Assembly: GCA_037957365.1 (NCBI GenBank)
Contig: JARHVA010004806.1
Span: forward strand, 124,001 to 188,000
Direction of reading: 5' to 3'
Length of the DNA: 64,000 bases
From: Torreya grandis
Lineage: Eukaryota > Streptophyta > Pinopsida > Cupressales > Taxaceae
Position numbers and translations under genes: made by a program. Position 1 is the stretch's first letter; each line of letters opens with the position of its first letter. This document shows, piece by piece, positions 48,577 through 60,184 of this stretch. Under the pieces are notes generated by a model that was given only the letters and a program-made list of their open reading frames with translations, was not told the origin of the DNA and did not search any database.

Positions 48577-51500
48577 TTTTGGAAGTATATAATAATATGG
48601 GGGTGAATCATTTTCTTAAAAATAATTATTTAATTCAATTCATCATTCCATGAAACATTCATTCACATAAAAGATCAATGCATAAACAAACAACTACACA
48701 AGCATATCACAGGAGAACACAAGAGAAATATGGGAAACCCTCTTAGGGAATAAAACCCACTAAAACATGAACATTTAATAAATTATTATAATTTAAATAT
48801 CCAAATTTTATTGAAGCACCAACTTCACAAGGAGCTCCAACCCCTGTCTAGATAAGCACCCACTTAACTAGTCTTTTACAAGCTCTATCTTACAAGGAGA
48901 CTCCAAACCCCTAGGTAAATTAGAAAAAAATAAATCACATATGATATACAATCACCTTATAACACATTTTAATAATTAAAATATATATTACAACCTTATT
49001 TTTCACTCTTTACCCTTCAATCTCACTCAAATAGCCTCTTAGGCCTTCTCGCTCCACTAGCCCTTTCCTTGGTAATATTAGGTCAATTGACATTATTTAA
49101 CACATATAAAATCATAATTAAATGTTTATTACATATTAAAAATACCTATATTATTATCTTAAATACCTTCACCTAGTTTCCATACACCTAACTCATTCAC
49201 ACATATGCTCAATATCCCAACTAGTCAATTTAGGCCTATTAAGCCTTCTAAGTACTTGACCCTTGTTCTCACCCATATTGGTCAGGTATAAACATTTTAA
49301 TACATTAAATAAATTTTTAATATATCACCATACACATTTAAAATTTTAAACAAACATTAAATAAGTCATTCATATTCCATAAGGAAAAAAATCACCATTA
49401 GGTCTAATGGAGACCTAATGTAATTAGGTATGTCTTATCCACACGTTACCACTCTAACCATTAGTAAAAATTATTGTCTTAAAAAATGAATTAAAAAATT
49501 AATAAATTAATAAAATATACCCCATATAATTTCATATTGGTTCCCCAACTCCATTTGGCTCATTTCACTACTTGGACCCACCAATTAGGCCTAATCGCCA
49601 ATACACCTTCTTACTGCCATAAATTCTATCTTTCAAATTTGAATAATATAAAAAAAAATTAAAAATAAACCATGAATAAAATTATATATTTATATTACAT
49701 TTATGACTTAAAATAATTACCAAAATTATTTTTTCTTCACCACATAGGGCCAAAGGCCTCAGGAACACTCTTATAGATGGCTTACTTAGAACCACCAAAC
49801 ATTGTCAACAAATAGTCTAAAACATATGACTCTCCAAACTTCAAAATGGATTTTAAATAAATAAAAACACATTAAAATTATCTTATGATATATTTATAAC
49901 ACATTTAATATCTTATTATCCTTAAACTTATTGAAAAGTGACTCAAGAACATCCTTTTCACACACATAGAAAGTTGCTTGTAGCACAAAAAACACAGTCA
50001 AGAAAATCAAGTCATAGAACACTTATGGGAAAAATTATATGATATTAAAATGGGTTTTTTTAAATATTAATCATCCTTATATAATCTATAAAATATATAT
50101 ATTTCATGGTCATATATAAATATTGGTATTACAAACCAATCTCTCTATGTCTCTCTACACAGACTTCACTATGTTAGATAGACCAGTTTGATGACAAATT
50201 TTGGCTTGAGTATAGGCATCATAAAAAATTATAAACAAATTGGATATAATTTATAGGTACTTAATAATTACCCCATTCCTTATTATCCATCCCTAATCCT
50301 CTACAACCAATCCCTAATCTCATTTTCATTCTTGCCTAGTTTTCTCATTGTTCTACTCATTAGGCTAGTTTAGCAATAGGCTAACTTCCATGACCAGTTT
50401 AGCATGTTTTTGGTCATAAAACTACTCATAAAATTTAATTTTCATAAAATATAAGTATTACACATCATCCTCCATTTTTTTTCATGCTTTTACCTAGTCA
50501 ACCCTACCTACTATATCAAAATCTTTGAAAATAAGGGTTTTCCTATAGCTTTTGCTCACTATCAAGATAATCCAAAACCACATAAGGAGACATTGAAGAG
50601 TCATTCACATGTAAAAAACATAAAATTATGTCAAATGTACCATTATTATCCATAACTAGTTATATCTTTCTTATTGGATCTTTATTAGGGTTTTAGGAGG
50701 GTTTTGACTACTTGCATTCTTAGCAATCATTCATAAAGGATTTTCCCTAAAATCCAAAACCAATGCTAGGAAATTAAATATAGTGACATTAAAAAACTTC
50801 CTTGAATTTATAAATATATTATTCAAAGTTTTCACATGCTAATGAACATTAAAAACTTCTTATCGGGTCTACAACACCCCATTCTATGCACATAGTCAAC
50901 CTTATCACAAAATTTCTTGATTTATTATGTAGGATATGACTTAAAAATTGGTAAAAATTCTTAACACAATCCATCACACCTCTTTAAATTATCTAAATAT
51001 TTATAAAACCTTTTAAATTGAAATTAACCCCTCATTAGACCACATTGGGTCTCTTTACACACCATGCCTTGAAGTACCAGTCCTATCTGGACTATGAACA
51101 CAACCTAAAACCTCTTGTACTATATTAAAAACTCTAACCTCATGTTATAAAACATCATAACATGATATAACAATTCCAACATTCCTTACACAAGTCTTAT
51201 ATAGCTTATCTCACTAAGGCACCAAACTTGTATCTTATCACTAGGTCTCTTCATGTAGGAGCTAAGATTCAAAACTTAACCTTTGACCTCATATGAATGC
51301 TTATTTAACTCTTACCCATGTTAAATAAACTTATAACATTTAATCATGCGTGTACTGACCCACAACATAAATATTTACCATGCTTCATGCATACATCTTC
51401 TTCACAAAGCTAGACTAGGTTACTCAAGATACCTAGCGCTCAGAGTTTAAACACAAATAAGTTAATTATTAATGATGTAATTATTTAAACATGATTTTAT

Positions 51501-51867
51501 AAATACAAGTCCATTCTTTATATACTTTACTATCTTTTTCACATTATAACTTTGTACCAAGACCTCATATATAATACAAGGACTTGTTTACCCATGTGCT
51601 TACCTTGTATGCTCCTCCATACTTAGAGCTTAATCAAGGTGTTTCCATTGTATATTTAACATGATCTTGACATGTCATCAAACCAAAAAAAGAATACTAG
51701 GTTGGATTCAAATTTTCTCTCATCAGAGAGACAAAATTTCTTTATCACATACCACTTCACCAATCATGACATCAATTGTAAATTTTGACATGAGGGACAT
51801 TCAAAATAACTTTTACATCATGACAACATAAATGTCTTAATACTAATAGTAGGAACATACGTTAACA
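48577..51867 (-). repeat. 5' LTR of element H
   Basis: 3291 bp. The inner end TTTTGGAAGTATAT corresponds to TGTTGGAATTATAT in the other copy. It ends ACGTTAACA at 51867. Confidence 0.92.
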
Positions 51868-52196
51868 TCCCATACAGGCAAAAAAATACATAGGCAAAGG
51901 TGAACCTATCATAGTAATTTCAAATATCTAACATCTATAGGATGTCAGTGCTTCATAAGGATAGTAGTACACCATGTCCTTATATAAATCTAGGAACCTT
52001 ATCTGGAGATCTAATAAAACCATGTTTTAGATTTATAATCAATCAATATAGGCATACAACCTATTTTCTAGTCTCAGTTATATTCCCACATTCTAGTTTT
52101 TGAGCTAAGTTATATCTCTTTGGTATTTTCCCCTTTTATCAACTTCCAAATATTTCATATCATTTATTGCACATATGGGTAGACACTATTTCTCAA
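51868..52196. other. No gene recognised
   Basis: Short AT-rich stretch between element H and the LTR of F. No motif or repeat copy identified. Confidence 0.5.
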
Positions 52197-53485
52197 TTAT
52201 ATATCACCTCAATCTTATAAAATTGGAAAATACATATCATGGATGTACCTTCATCTTCTAGACCTTTCCCATAACTAAAAGGCTACATACATAATCTCTT
52301 TGTGCCTAATTACTTATCTCTTAATCCAACCAATGTTATTATAATGACTTATATCTTTCCCATAATGTTATAAAATTACTTATCTTCCATATTTTCAAGT
52401 TCTATACTTGCACCTATTTTTTGATTGCCCAAACACTTGCACCCCAGTCAGACACGTGCATCAACATAAATGTCTTATCCCAACATAAGTGTCCAATGCC
52501 CCAAAGTCATCCAATTTTCAAATGAAACATGTTACTATGATTGGCCTAAGTTCTTTAATGTGAGATATTCTCCAAATGGATTGGTATAAATAGAATATCA
52601 ACCCTCATTCATTCCTAACCTATAAAATACCTAGAGAGACTAAGGAAACTTATCAAAATCATTCTATCAATCACTCAAGTTAGAAAATCTTCCCTATTTT
52701 CTCCTATTTCCATATTATTCATAGGGATATCACATCTATAGGTCTTAAGTACTAAATGATAATCCCAAGAGCTATATTTACCAAGTTAAAAATTAGGTCA
52801 CTATTGTACTTGATTATCACACATTACATGATTCACACACAAGATAACATAGAGAACTACATAAGTCTAAGGCCCTCTTTAGAGTATTAGTTATATAAGT
52901 AGTGCTTATTTATAGATGGGTCTTTGGGGTAGCTCAACATTGTGTACCTACTAACTCATTTTTCCCATAGCCAATATGAAGATGAATAACTAGTATTTTA
53001 CTATTTGATAAGGAGCGACGGTCCATGAGCCAGATCTGAATGCACCAAAGTGAAGGTGACATAGAACCTATAAGCATCCAAGTGGTTGGATCTAGTTTTA
53101 GTAGGTATTACATATTCGATACATGTGCCTGAGTTAGATAGTAGTGTTGGCATAATTATCCCAGCTAGATGAAAGTGTCTGCAACTATAGATTCATAATT
53201 TATAGAATCAAGTGACTGATCTAGAATCTAGATATAGCCTACTTATGACTTGTTATACATCTCAATATGTATTACCATAAAAAAAAACTAAATATCTTAT
53301 TTTCAATTTTATTTCAATATATAGCATATTTATACTTTACATTTTTAGCATATATTAGCATATGTTTTGTTTGAGTTTCATAAACAATTGGCCTATTTTA
53401 GAGATAGTTTACCACCTTATGCCTTAAGATACCTTTACCCTTTTAACCCTAGATTCCCCACACATCTAGTTTTTAGGGGTAAACA
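52197..53485 (+). repeat. 5' LTR of element F (D family)
   Basis: 1289 bp, matching the reverse complement of 21930-23255. Shared blocks include CACCTCAATCTT near the start, CCAATGTTATTATAATGAC, the TATA box and the end TTTTAACCCTAGATT...TAAACA. The exact start is uncertain by a few bases. Confidence 0.8.
52584..52593 (+). promoter_or_regulatory. TATA box of F LTR
   Basis: GTATAAATAG, conserved in both LTR copies of element D on the minus strand (about 22852 and 38354). Confidence 0.55.
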
Positions 53486-53677
53486 ATATGTAGAATTTTA
53501 ATTTTACATAGTGTTTTATCTCACTTAGGTAATTAATTAATTTATTTTCTAAATTTGATAAAACATATTTATGAACTTGCTTATTGCTCGAATGTTACTA
53601 AACCCTAAACATAGATGTTGCTAGGGTTTTTATACTTATTTTAGTTCTCTATAATTTTTATCATAGGGTTTTTATAT

Positions 53678-54540
53678 ATGATAAATTATTTAATATCAAT
53701 AATATTTCAAGTTTTCATTTCATATTTTATGTACACTAAAAAGGTTATATACACCTCTCTTAGAAGAAGTGCTAGATTAAGTGGTATTCCAATTGAGCAT
53801 ACTCCTATGCCTTTTGATAATGCATATAATATGGATAAGAATAAGGTTATAATAGGACCTTCATATGATATTTAACAAAACCAACATATAGAGGTCCCTA
53901 ACACCAATTTAGATCATGAGTAGTATGATTAAGATAACTTTGGTCCTCAAAATGATCACCAATATGTAACCCCCGCCTATAGGTAATGAATAACAAGGTT
54001 TTAACAAAGTGGAATTTTTTAAGATATTTCTAGAAATAATTCATGAACAACCTCTCAATTATCATAAAAATTTATAAACCCCTTTGGACATGAAAATTTC
54101 AAGCATGGCACAATCATTTGAGACTTCTAATCCTATGGGTTCTATGGACAAATATTTTGTACCATAATTTATTATGGGGGAAACCCAAGGGCTTCAATAA
54201 ATTAATATGATAATTATTACTCAACCATTGGTAAAATCATCTTTGGTTATCACACATTATTCTTATCCTATTATACAATCCCTTATGCATGAGATTCAAT
54301 CTCTATAAAATAAGATGTTGCATTTGGAGCAAGCTGCTTCAAAATCTAATCAGGCATTGATTCTCACACTCTATTGCACACTCAATTGACACAAAACATA
54401 TTAGTATATCCTATACCTATAGGTTTTGTGGCATCCAAGATTACATTATATGATGGAAAGGATGACCCTAAACATTTTTTGAGAAAATTTCACGTAGCAT
54501 GTTTGGACCATGTGTCCAATGACAGGTTATTAACCAAGTT
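53678..54540 (+). pseudogene. gag of element F, first part
   Basis: An in-frame ATG at 53678 opens a frame with a hydrophobic start and a basic segment, TSLRRSARLSG. Several stops lie in Gln-rich context. An open part at 54374-54540 reads VASKITLYDGKDDPKHFLRK, then FHVACLDHVSNDRLL. This aligns with TLYDGNGDPKYHLKSFH and the following block in E. It is cut inside a codon by element G and resumes at 59384. Whether 53678 is the true start is uncertain, since E has no matching N-terminal segment that I can see. Confidence 0.75.
54536..54540. repeat. Target site duplication of G, left copy
   Basis: AAGTT, repeated exactly at 59379-59383 after the right LTR. Confidence 0.95.
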
Positions 54541-55712
54541 TGTTAAGCACAAAATATATTGAGAGGGGGGGGTGAATCAGTATATTATATATCTTATAAA
54601 TATTTCCTTTAACCAAATTCCACTTAATCAAACATTCAAGATATGCAATAAAAACTCAAACAAAAACATCACACAAGAGAGAGACACCAGATATAACATG
54701 GAAACCCAATGTGGGAAAAACCACGAAGAATCAATCTCAAATATATTCATGAGAACAACCCCATAGGAGCACCATACCCCTTTGCCAAGTACAAACCTTA
54801 GCTTTAATTCATGAGCACCAACCCACAGAAGCTTCAAACCCCTTTACCGAGCACCAACCCAGCACCTATTCATGAGCACCAACCCACAGGAGCACCAACC
54901 CCTTTGCCAAGCACCAACTCAGCAATAATTCATGAGCACCAACCCATAGGAGCACCAACCCCTTTGCCAAGCACCAACTCAGCAACAATTCATGAGCACT
55001 AACCCACAGGGGCACCAACCCCTTTGTGTATACCACACACCTATCTCTTAATGTTGCTATCTCAACAAATGATAGATCAATACAACATCACCTTCCTCTC
55101 TCTCACTTTTGATCTTCTAAGCTAGATATAATAATTACAAATCATCTCTCATAATTGCTCTTCTAAGCTAGATATTACAATATCAAATCAACCTCTCACA
55201 TCCACATTACAAATGGCTACTCAAGCCTTTATTTATAGCTTTCCAAATGACCTTTGGCCTTCCCGCTCTGTGACCTTTCAATCCTCATGGAAAATGGTGC
55301 CAATCTTGGATGACCCTTCATATCCAAGCATTTGAAAAGTCATGTGGTGACCCTTCATGACCAAAAACGTCTTTTCCACTTTTGTCCTTATCTTTGGTGA
55401 CTTTTCGTATTCCTTAAAGTGTCCCTTCATGAGAAATTTGCCCTTTATTCTTTTGTCTTCACTTGGTGACTCTTGGTATTCCCCAAGATGACTCTTCATG
55501 GGAAAATGTGTCCCATCCTTCTTTTGTCTTTATCCCGTGACTCTTCGACTTCTCCATGGGCCCCTATTTTGTCTCATATGCAACCAAAAATATATTCATT
55601 AATATTAAATAAATATTAACTCATATTAGCCAAGATAAATAACATTAAATGAAATGGGGCCTTTATCACCAATAATACTAAACCTTTGACATCAATGACA
55701 ATATTTCCAACA
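54541..55712 (-). repeat. 3' LTR of element G
   Basis: It starts TGTTAAGCAC and ends TTTCCAACA. It is longer than the other copy because of extra 60-bp units at about 54808-55025. TATA box (minus strand CTATAAATAAAGG) at about 55227-55239. A 73-codon open frame at 55278-55499 also occurs in the other LTR and is built of short internal repeats; I do not regard it as a gene. Confidence 0.95.
54808..55025. repeat. 60-bp tandem repeat inside the G LTR
   Basis: TTCATGAGCACCAACCCA recurs at 54808, 54869, 54929 and 54989 (periods 61, 60, 60). The right LTR has only about one and a half units (58636-58700). The Thr/Pro-rich open frame over it is a repeat artefact. Confidence 0.95.
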
Positions 55713-56023
55713 ATCTCCCCCTTTGTCATTGATGGCAACCTCAATCCTGAAACTGCCACATCCTGTCACCTACACATCCTGTCATCTAAAAACATACAGT
55801 AACTCCCCCTTACTGTAGCAACCTGTACCCATTCCCTATACCTATTTTTTGCACCTATACCTGTACCTATTATTCTCCCCCTTTGACATCAATGGCAAAG
55901 GGCCTACTTGGAGCTAACACTTCGCTCCCCCTCACTTGATGCTGAACATCAATGGCAGGAAGTAATATAAATTACTCCCAACTCCTCTCGCCGATCTTTG
56001 AATGTATCCTTTGATCCTGCCTT
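55713..56023 (-). promoter_or_regulatory. PPT and 3' untranslated region of element G
   Basis: The minus strand reads GACAAAGGGGGAGAT next to the LTR (55713-55727), the main PPT. Further G tracts occur at about 55802-55808, 55875-55881 and 55927-55932. Two are attached to a TGTCAAAG or CATTGATG block, so the tract appears to have been duplicated. Confidence 0.75.
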
Positions 56024-56878
56024 TTAGAAGATATCTGACAATACATACACATTTTTCCCTATCCTTTGAGCATCTGCAATTAATTCATTTGAATCTTTTC
56101 TTCTAATCTCACAACCCTCTTTATGAAACTTTAATGTATATCCTTGATCACATATTTTACTAACACTCAACAGATTATGCTTAAGACCTTTTACATATAA
56201 AACATTCTTAGTCTTATTTCTACCATAATCCAAACTCAAAGTACCTTTTCCGGCTATCTTGGCAGTGGTTTTATCTCCAAACCTTACTGTACCACCATTA
56301 ATCTTCTTTAGAGAAATGAAATTACTTTTATCACCTATCATATGCCTTGAACATCCACTGTCAATTAACCATGGCTGATCTTTACCTCCCACATGCAGAG
56401 CTGTCTACACCATCATAGAATCTTCATGTTGTTTCTTTTGCCATGAACATGTCTAAACCTTCTCCCTGATGAATGGAGATTTGAAGCTCTGATTCTTCTT
56501 CTTGATGAATGGAGCTTTGAAACTCTGATCCTTTTTTATTGACTCAAACACGCTTCTACAATACTGAGCTATGTGTCTGAAGTTGTTGCACTTGTAGCAC
56601 ACTATGGTCTCTTCATTAAATCTTGATAGAGGAGCAAAAGAGTTATGGCTTATGCTTGACTCTACTTGACTTTCCTTCTCCTTATTTCTGAAATTGTTAG
56701 CTCTCTTTCTACATTATACTTTCTTGTGACCATATCCATTACAATAAAAACAATAGCCATAAAAATAAGACATGTCTGTATATCTCTGGCGTGATTGCCT
56801 TTTGTAGCTTTGTTCTCTCCATCCTTATCTATTTGAAATGTCCTTTGTATTCTTCACTTCTCCCCTTTTTATTTCCTC
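56024..56878 (-). pseudogene. Gag C-terminus and copia protease of element G
   Basis: First come two Cys-His knuckles in broken frames, CFYCNGYGHKKV-x-C near 56740 and CYKCNNFRHIAQYC near 56580. Then an open stretch at 56024-56392 carries the protease: PWLIDSGCSRHMIGDKSNF with the DSG active site, then GKGTLSLDYG and LKHNLLSVSKICDQGY, ending ELIADAQRIGKNVYVLSD. This is the normal end of the copia protease and the beginning of the pre-integrase region. Coding then stops, and integrase through RNase H are absent. The protease would cleave Gag. Confidence 0.88.
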
Positions 56879-58304
56879 TTATGTAATAGCTTCAGCATAG
56901 CTCTTTTTCTTTTCAAAACTGATCCCTGTCTTATCTGAATATGTTTTTTGACTTTCCAATATCTTATTCAGCATGTTAGTGTTATCTTCAAATTTTGAAT
57001 CACTGACTACTTTATCATTGACAACTTTTTGAATATCTTCTTTTACAGAGGCAATTTCAATAACATACCTTTCACAATATTTTCTTGTTATTTTCAATTG
57101 TGTTGTGAGATCTTCTTCATTCTTCTTGGCTTCTTCAAAGTGTGCTTGTAAATCTTCAATCATTTCCTTTAACTCTTGTTCATTCTTTTTGATCTGGTGT
57201 TTTAACCTTCGATTCTTCTTCTGAACAGCTTCTAACTCTTCTAGGGCACAATTGAGTTCTCCTTCCATATCTACTTCATCTTCCTTCTCTTCTTCTTCTT
57301 GATCATCATCATGTATAGCCATGAATATAATCTCTTCATCTTTTGAATCACTGACTCCACTATCTTCAACTGAGCTAGGGTCCTTAGAATACAAGCTCTT
57401 CTTATCGAATCCCTTCTTCGATTTGCCTTTGAAATTCTTCTTGTATGTAGGCTTTTCTTCATCATCATCTTTAACCTTATTTGGGCATCTAGCTAAAAAA
57501 ATGTCCAATCTTTCCACAATTAAAACATTTAAAAGGTAATTTTCCTTGATATTTACCTGTTCCTCTTTTTGGCCTGCGAATGAAAAGTGCTTCGTTGTCA
57601 TCTTCATCATCACTGGAACTATCACTTGATTCGTGAATCTTAGCTTTCTCCTTCTTTGATGTCTTTAAATCCACTTCTCTCTTTGAGGGTTTATCTTTTT
57701 CTATCCACATCTCATATGTCGTGAGAATACCATGAAGCTCATCCATCTTTAGCTTGGCTAAATTCTTCATCTCCTCGATTGCCAAAACCTTTGCATCATA
57801 TCTCATTGGTAAAGATCTCAAAACCTTTTGCACCACCATTGACTCTTCCAATGTTTCTCCAAGACCTTGAATTTGATTTACTATCTGATCAACTCGCAAG
57901 AGATAACTTGTTATATCTTCTTCTTCTTCCATCTTCAAACTTTCAAACTGCCTTCTAAAAGTCTGCAACTTAGCTTGCTATACCTTTCCATCACCTTTTT
58001 AAATATTCTCAAGTTTTATCTAAGTTTCATGAGTATATTTACATTGCATAACTTTAAAAAATTTAGATTCACATAAACCACATAAAATAGCATTTAAAGC
58101 TTTAGCATTACATTCACTTGCCTTCTTTTCTACTAGAGTAATTGTAGATGTATGTGGCTCTTCATATTCCTCCACCACTGATTTCCATATGTCAAATCCA
58201 AGGGCCATCAAATAAACCTTCATTCTCATGCTCCAAAAAGCATAATTTGTCCCATCAAACAAAGGTGCCTTATTTGTAGAAAATCCTTCCTGTGGCCCAG
58301 CCAT
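56879..58304 (-). pseudogene. Copia-type gag of element G
   Basis: Start MAGPQEGFSTNKAPLFDG at 58304; an upstream in-frame ATG exists at 58328. The gag core reads MRMKVYLMALGFDIWKS and ALNAILCGLCESKFFKVMQ, then YLLRVDQIVNQIQGLGETLE (57489-57968), then a zinc knuckle CFNCGKIGHF. Three in-frame stops lie between 57960 and 58020, one at a Trp position (HET-stop). A T-run inside the knuckle (near 57500) shifts the frame, after which an acidic linker and a long coiled coil follow (57050-57300, LEELEAVQKKNRRLKHQIKK). This layout is typical of plant copia gag. Confidence 0.92.
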
Positions 58305-58350
58305 CGTGCTTTCTTGATCTACCTTCAAGCTATAAAACTTTTCATAAAGG

Positions 58351-58367
58351 AACCTGCTCTAATACCA
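58351..58367 (-). promoter_or_regulatory. Primer binding site of element G (initiator Met tRNA)
   Basis: The minus strand reads TGGTATTAGAGCAGGTT, one mismatch from the usual plant copia site TGGTATCAGAGCAGGTT, two bases from the LTR. Confidence 0.9.
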
Positions 58368-58369
58368 AT

Positions 58370-59378
58370 TGTTAAGCACAGAATATACTGAGAGGGGGGG
58401 TGAATCAGTATATTATATATCTTATAAATCTTTCCTTTAACCAAATTCCACTTAATCAAACATTAAAGATATGCAATAAAAACTCAAACAAAAACATCAC
58501 ACAAGAGAGAGACACCAGATATAATGTGGAAACCTAATGTGGGAAAAACCATGGAGAATCAATCTCAAATATATTCATGAGAACAACCCCATAAGAGTGC
58601 CATACCCCTTTTCCAAGTACAAACCTTATCTTTAATTCATGAGCACCAACCCCTTTGCCAAGCACCAACCCATAGGAGCACCAACCCCTTTGTGTATACC
58701 GCACACCTATCCCTTAATGTTGCTATCTCAACAAATGATAGATCAATACAACATCACCTTCCTCTCTCTCACTTTTGCTCTTCTAAGCTAGATACAACAA
58801 ATACAAATCATCTCTCATAATTACTCTTCTAAGCTAGATATTACAATATCAAATCAACCTCTCACATCCACATTACAAATGGCTACTCAAGCCTTTATTT
58901 ATAGCTTTCCAAATGACCTTTGGCCTTCCCGCTCTGTGACCTTTCAATCCTCATGGAAAATGGTGCCAATCTTGGATGACCCTTCATATCCAAGCATTTG
59001 AAAAGTTATGTGGTGACCCTTCATGACCAAAAACGTCTTTCCCACTTTTGTCCTTATCTTTGGTGACTTTTCGTATTCCTTAAAGTGTCCCTTCATGAGA
59101 AATTTTCCCTTTACTCTTTTGTCTTCACTTGGTGACTCTTGGTATTCCCCAAGATGACTCTTCATGGGAAAATGTGTCCCATCCTTCTTTTGTCTTTATC
59201 CCATGACTCTTCGACTTCTCCATGGGCCCTTATTTTGTCTCATATGCAACCAAAAATATATTCATTAATATTAAATAAATATTAACTCATATTAGCCAAG
59301 ATAAATAACATTAAATGCAATGGGGACTTTATCACCAATAATATTAAACCTTTGACATCAATGACAATATTTCCAACA
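58370..59378 (-). repeat. 5' LTR of element G
   Basis: 1009 bp, TG...CA, followed by AAGTT. TATA box at 58893-58908 (minus strand AAGCTATAAATAAAGG). It has fewer 60-bp units than the 3' LTR. Confidence 0.95.
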
Positions 59379-59383
59379 AAGTT

Positions 59384-60184
59384 ATTTTTGAGTTTAAAGG
59401 AATATGATTTAAAATGGTTTTATGCCTTACCACATCAATAATTCCATACATTTTATCCCTTATATGATATATTTCTATCACATTTTTCAATCAATATCAG
59501 TGAGAATATTTCATATGCTCAAATTGACAACTCATATAGAAATCTAAGGAGCCTATAATAGAATATGTATTAAGGTACAAGAGAATGCTATCTAAAATGA
59601 CAAGTCCTATGAAAGACAAATAATTAAAATATATATTCAAACAAATTTTGATTCAAAATTTACATGAATCCATCATGTTTAAGAATATTCTCTCATTCGC
59701 AAATTTATGTCATATAATTAAAGAAAGGGAAGTCAAATTATTAACAATCAATAAGCTTATGTATGCAACCCATGTGAATTAAAATATAGAGAATTCAGTC
59801 AAACCACCATATAAGGTGATTATAGATGATGATAATAATGATACAAATATAATAGATGTGGTTTTAGAGCCCACTCAATACACTCTATTAACTGCTTCTC
59901 CAAAGAGATAGTTTACCAATCTAGCAAAAGTTCCATATAAGATCCTCAAAACACTATTGGAATTAAATATTATATCTCTCCCTCCCATTAAAGATGATGT
60001 GAATAATCCTCTTCCAAAATGTTTTGATCAAAACACCTTTTGTTATTTTCACTTGACACTAGGCCACACTACTAATAGATACATCAATTTTAGGCAAAAA
60101 ATTCAAGATTTGATAGATGTAAACATCATTGATGTGGGAACACCTATAGATAGTTCAAAATCACAACCAAATGAAACTAAATAA
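59384..60184 (+). pseudogene. gag of element F, second part
   Basis: It continues the gag core after the G insertion (LKEYDLKWFYALPHQ, ISENISYAQID). A one-base shift near 59536 is followed by KSKEPIIEYVLRYKRMLSKM. The end at 59957-60184 holds FCYFHLTLGHTTNRYINF and KIQDLIDVNIIDVGTP, the Cys-His motif with the last Cys replaced by Tyr. Gag ends at a TAA at 60182-60184. Confidence 0.85.

Larger units (their letters stand above)
42580..51867 (-). mobile_element. Element H: gag-only Ty1/copia element with 3.2-kb LTRs
   Basis: LTRs 42580-45794 (3215 bp) and 48577-51867 (3291 bp) flank an interior of only 2782 bp. The PBS is of initiator-Met type (decayed) and the PPT adjoins the 3' LTR, giving minus orientation. 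Gag is the only coding region; no protease, integrase or RT motif is seen. About 12 of 106 bases differ between the LTRs in one window. The flanking bases (TGAAA and TCCCA) do not form a target duplication. Confidence 0.9.
54541..59378 (-). mobile_element. Element G: gag-protease Ty1/copia element, young
   Basis: Minus strand. LTRs 54541-55712 (1172 bp) and 58370-59378 (1009 bp) are TG...CA bounded, with a perfect AAGTT target duplication, an initiator-Met PBS and an adjoining PPT. The interior (2.66 kb) codes for gag and a protease and stops just after it, with no integrase, RT or RNase H. Outside the tandem-repeat region the LTRs are nearly identical (about 2 differences in 190 bases in one window), so it is the youngest element here. 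Confidence 0.95.

Noticed and set aside
42575..51872. Target site duplication for element H
   Set aside because: Flanks TGAAA and TCCCA do not match; either decayed or the ends were rearranged.
54811..55002. Thr/Pro-rich open frame on the plus strand
   Set aside because: It is the 60-bp tandem repeat of the G LTR and is antisense to the element.
55278..55499. 73-codon open frame present in both G LTRs (also 58944-59165)
   Set aside because: It lies wholly within LTRs, consists of short repeats, and is conserved only because the LTRs are young.
57321..57539. Plus-strand open frame over G gag
   Set aside because: Antisense to the acidic linker and zinc-knuckle region of gag.
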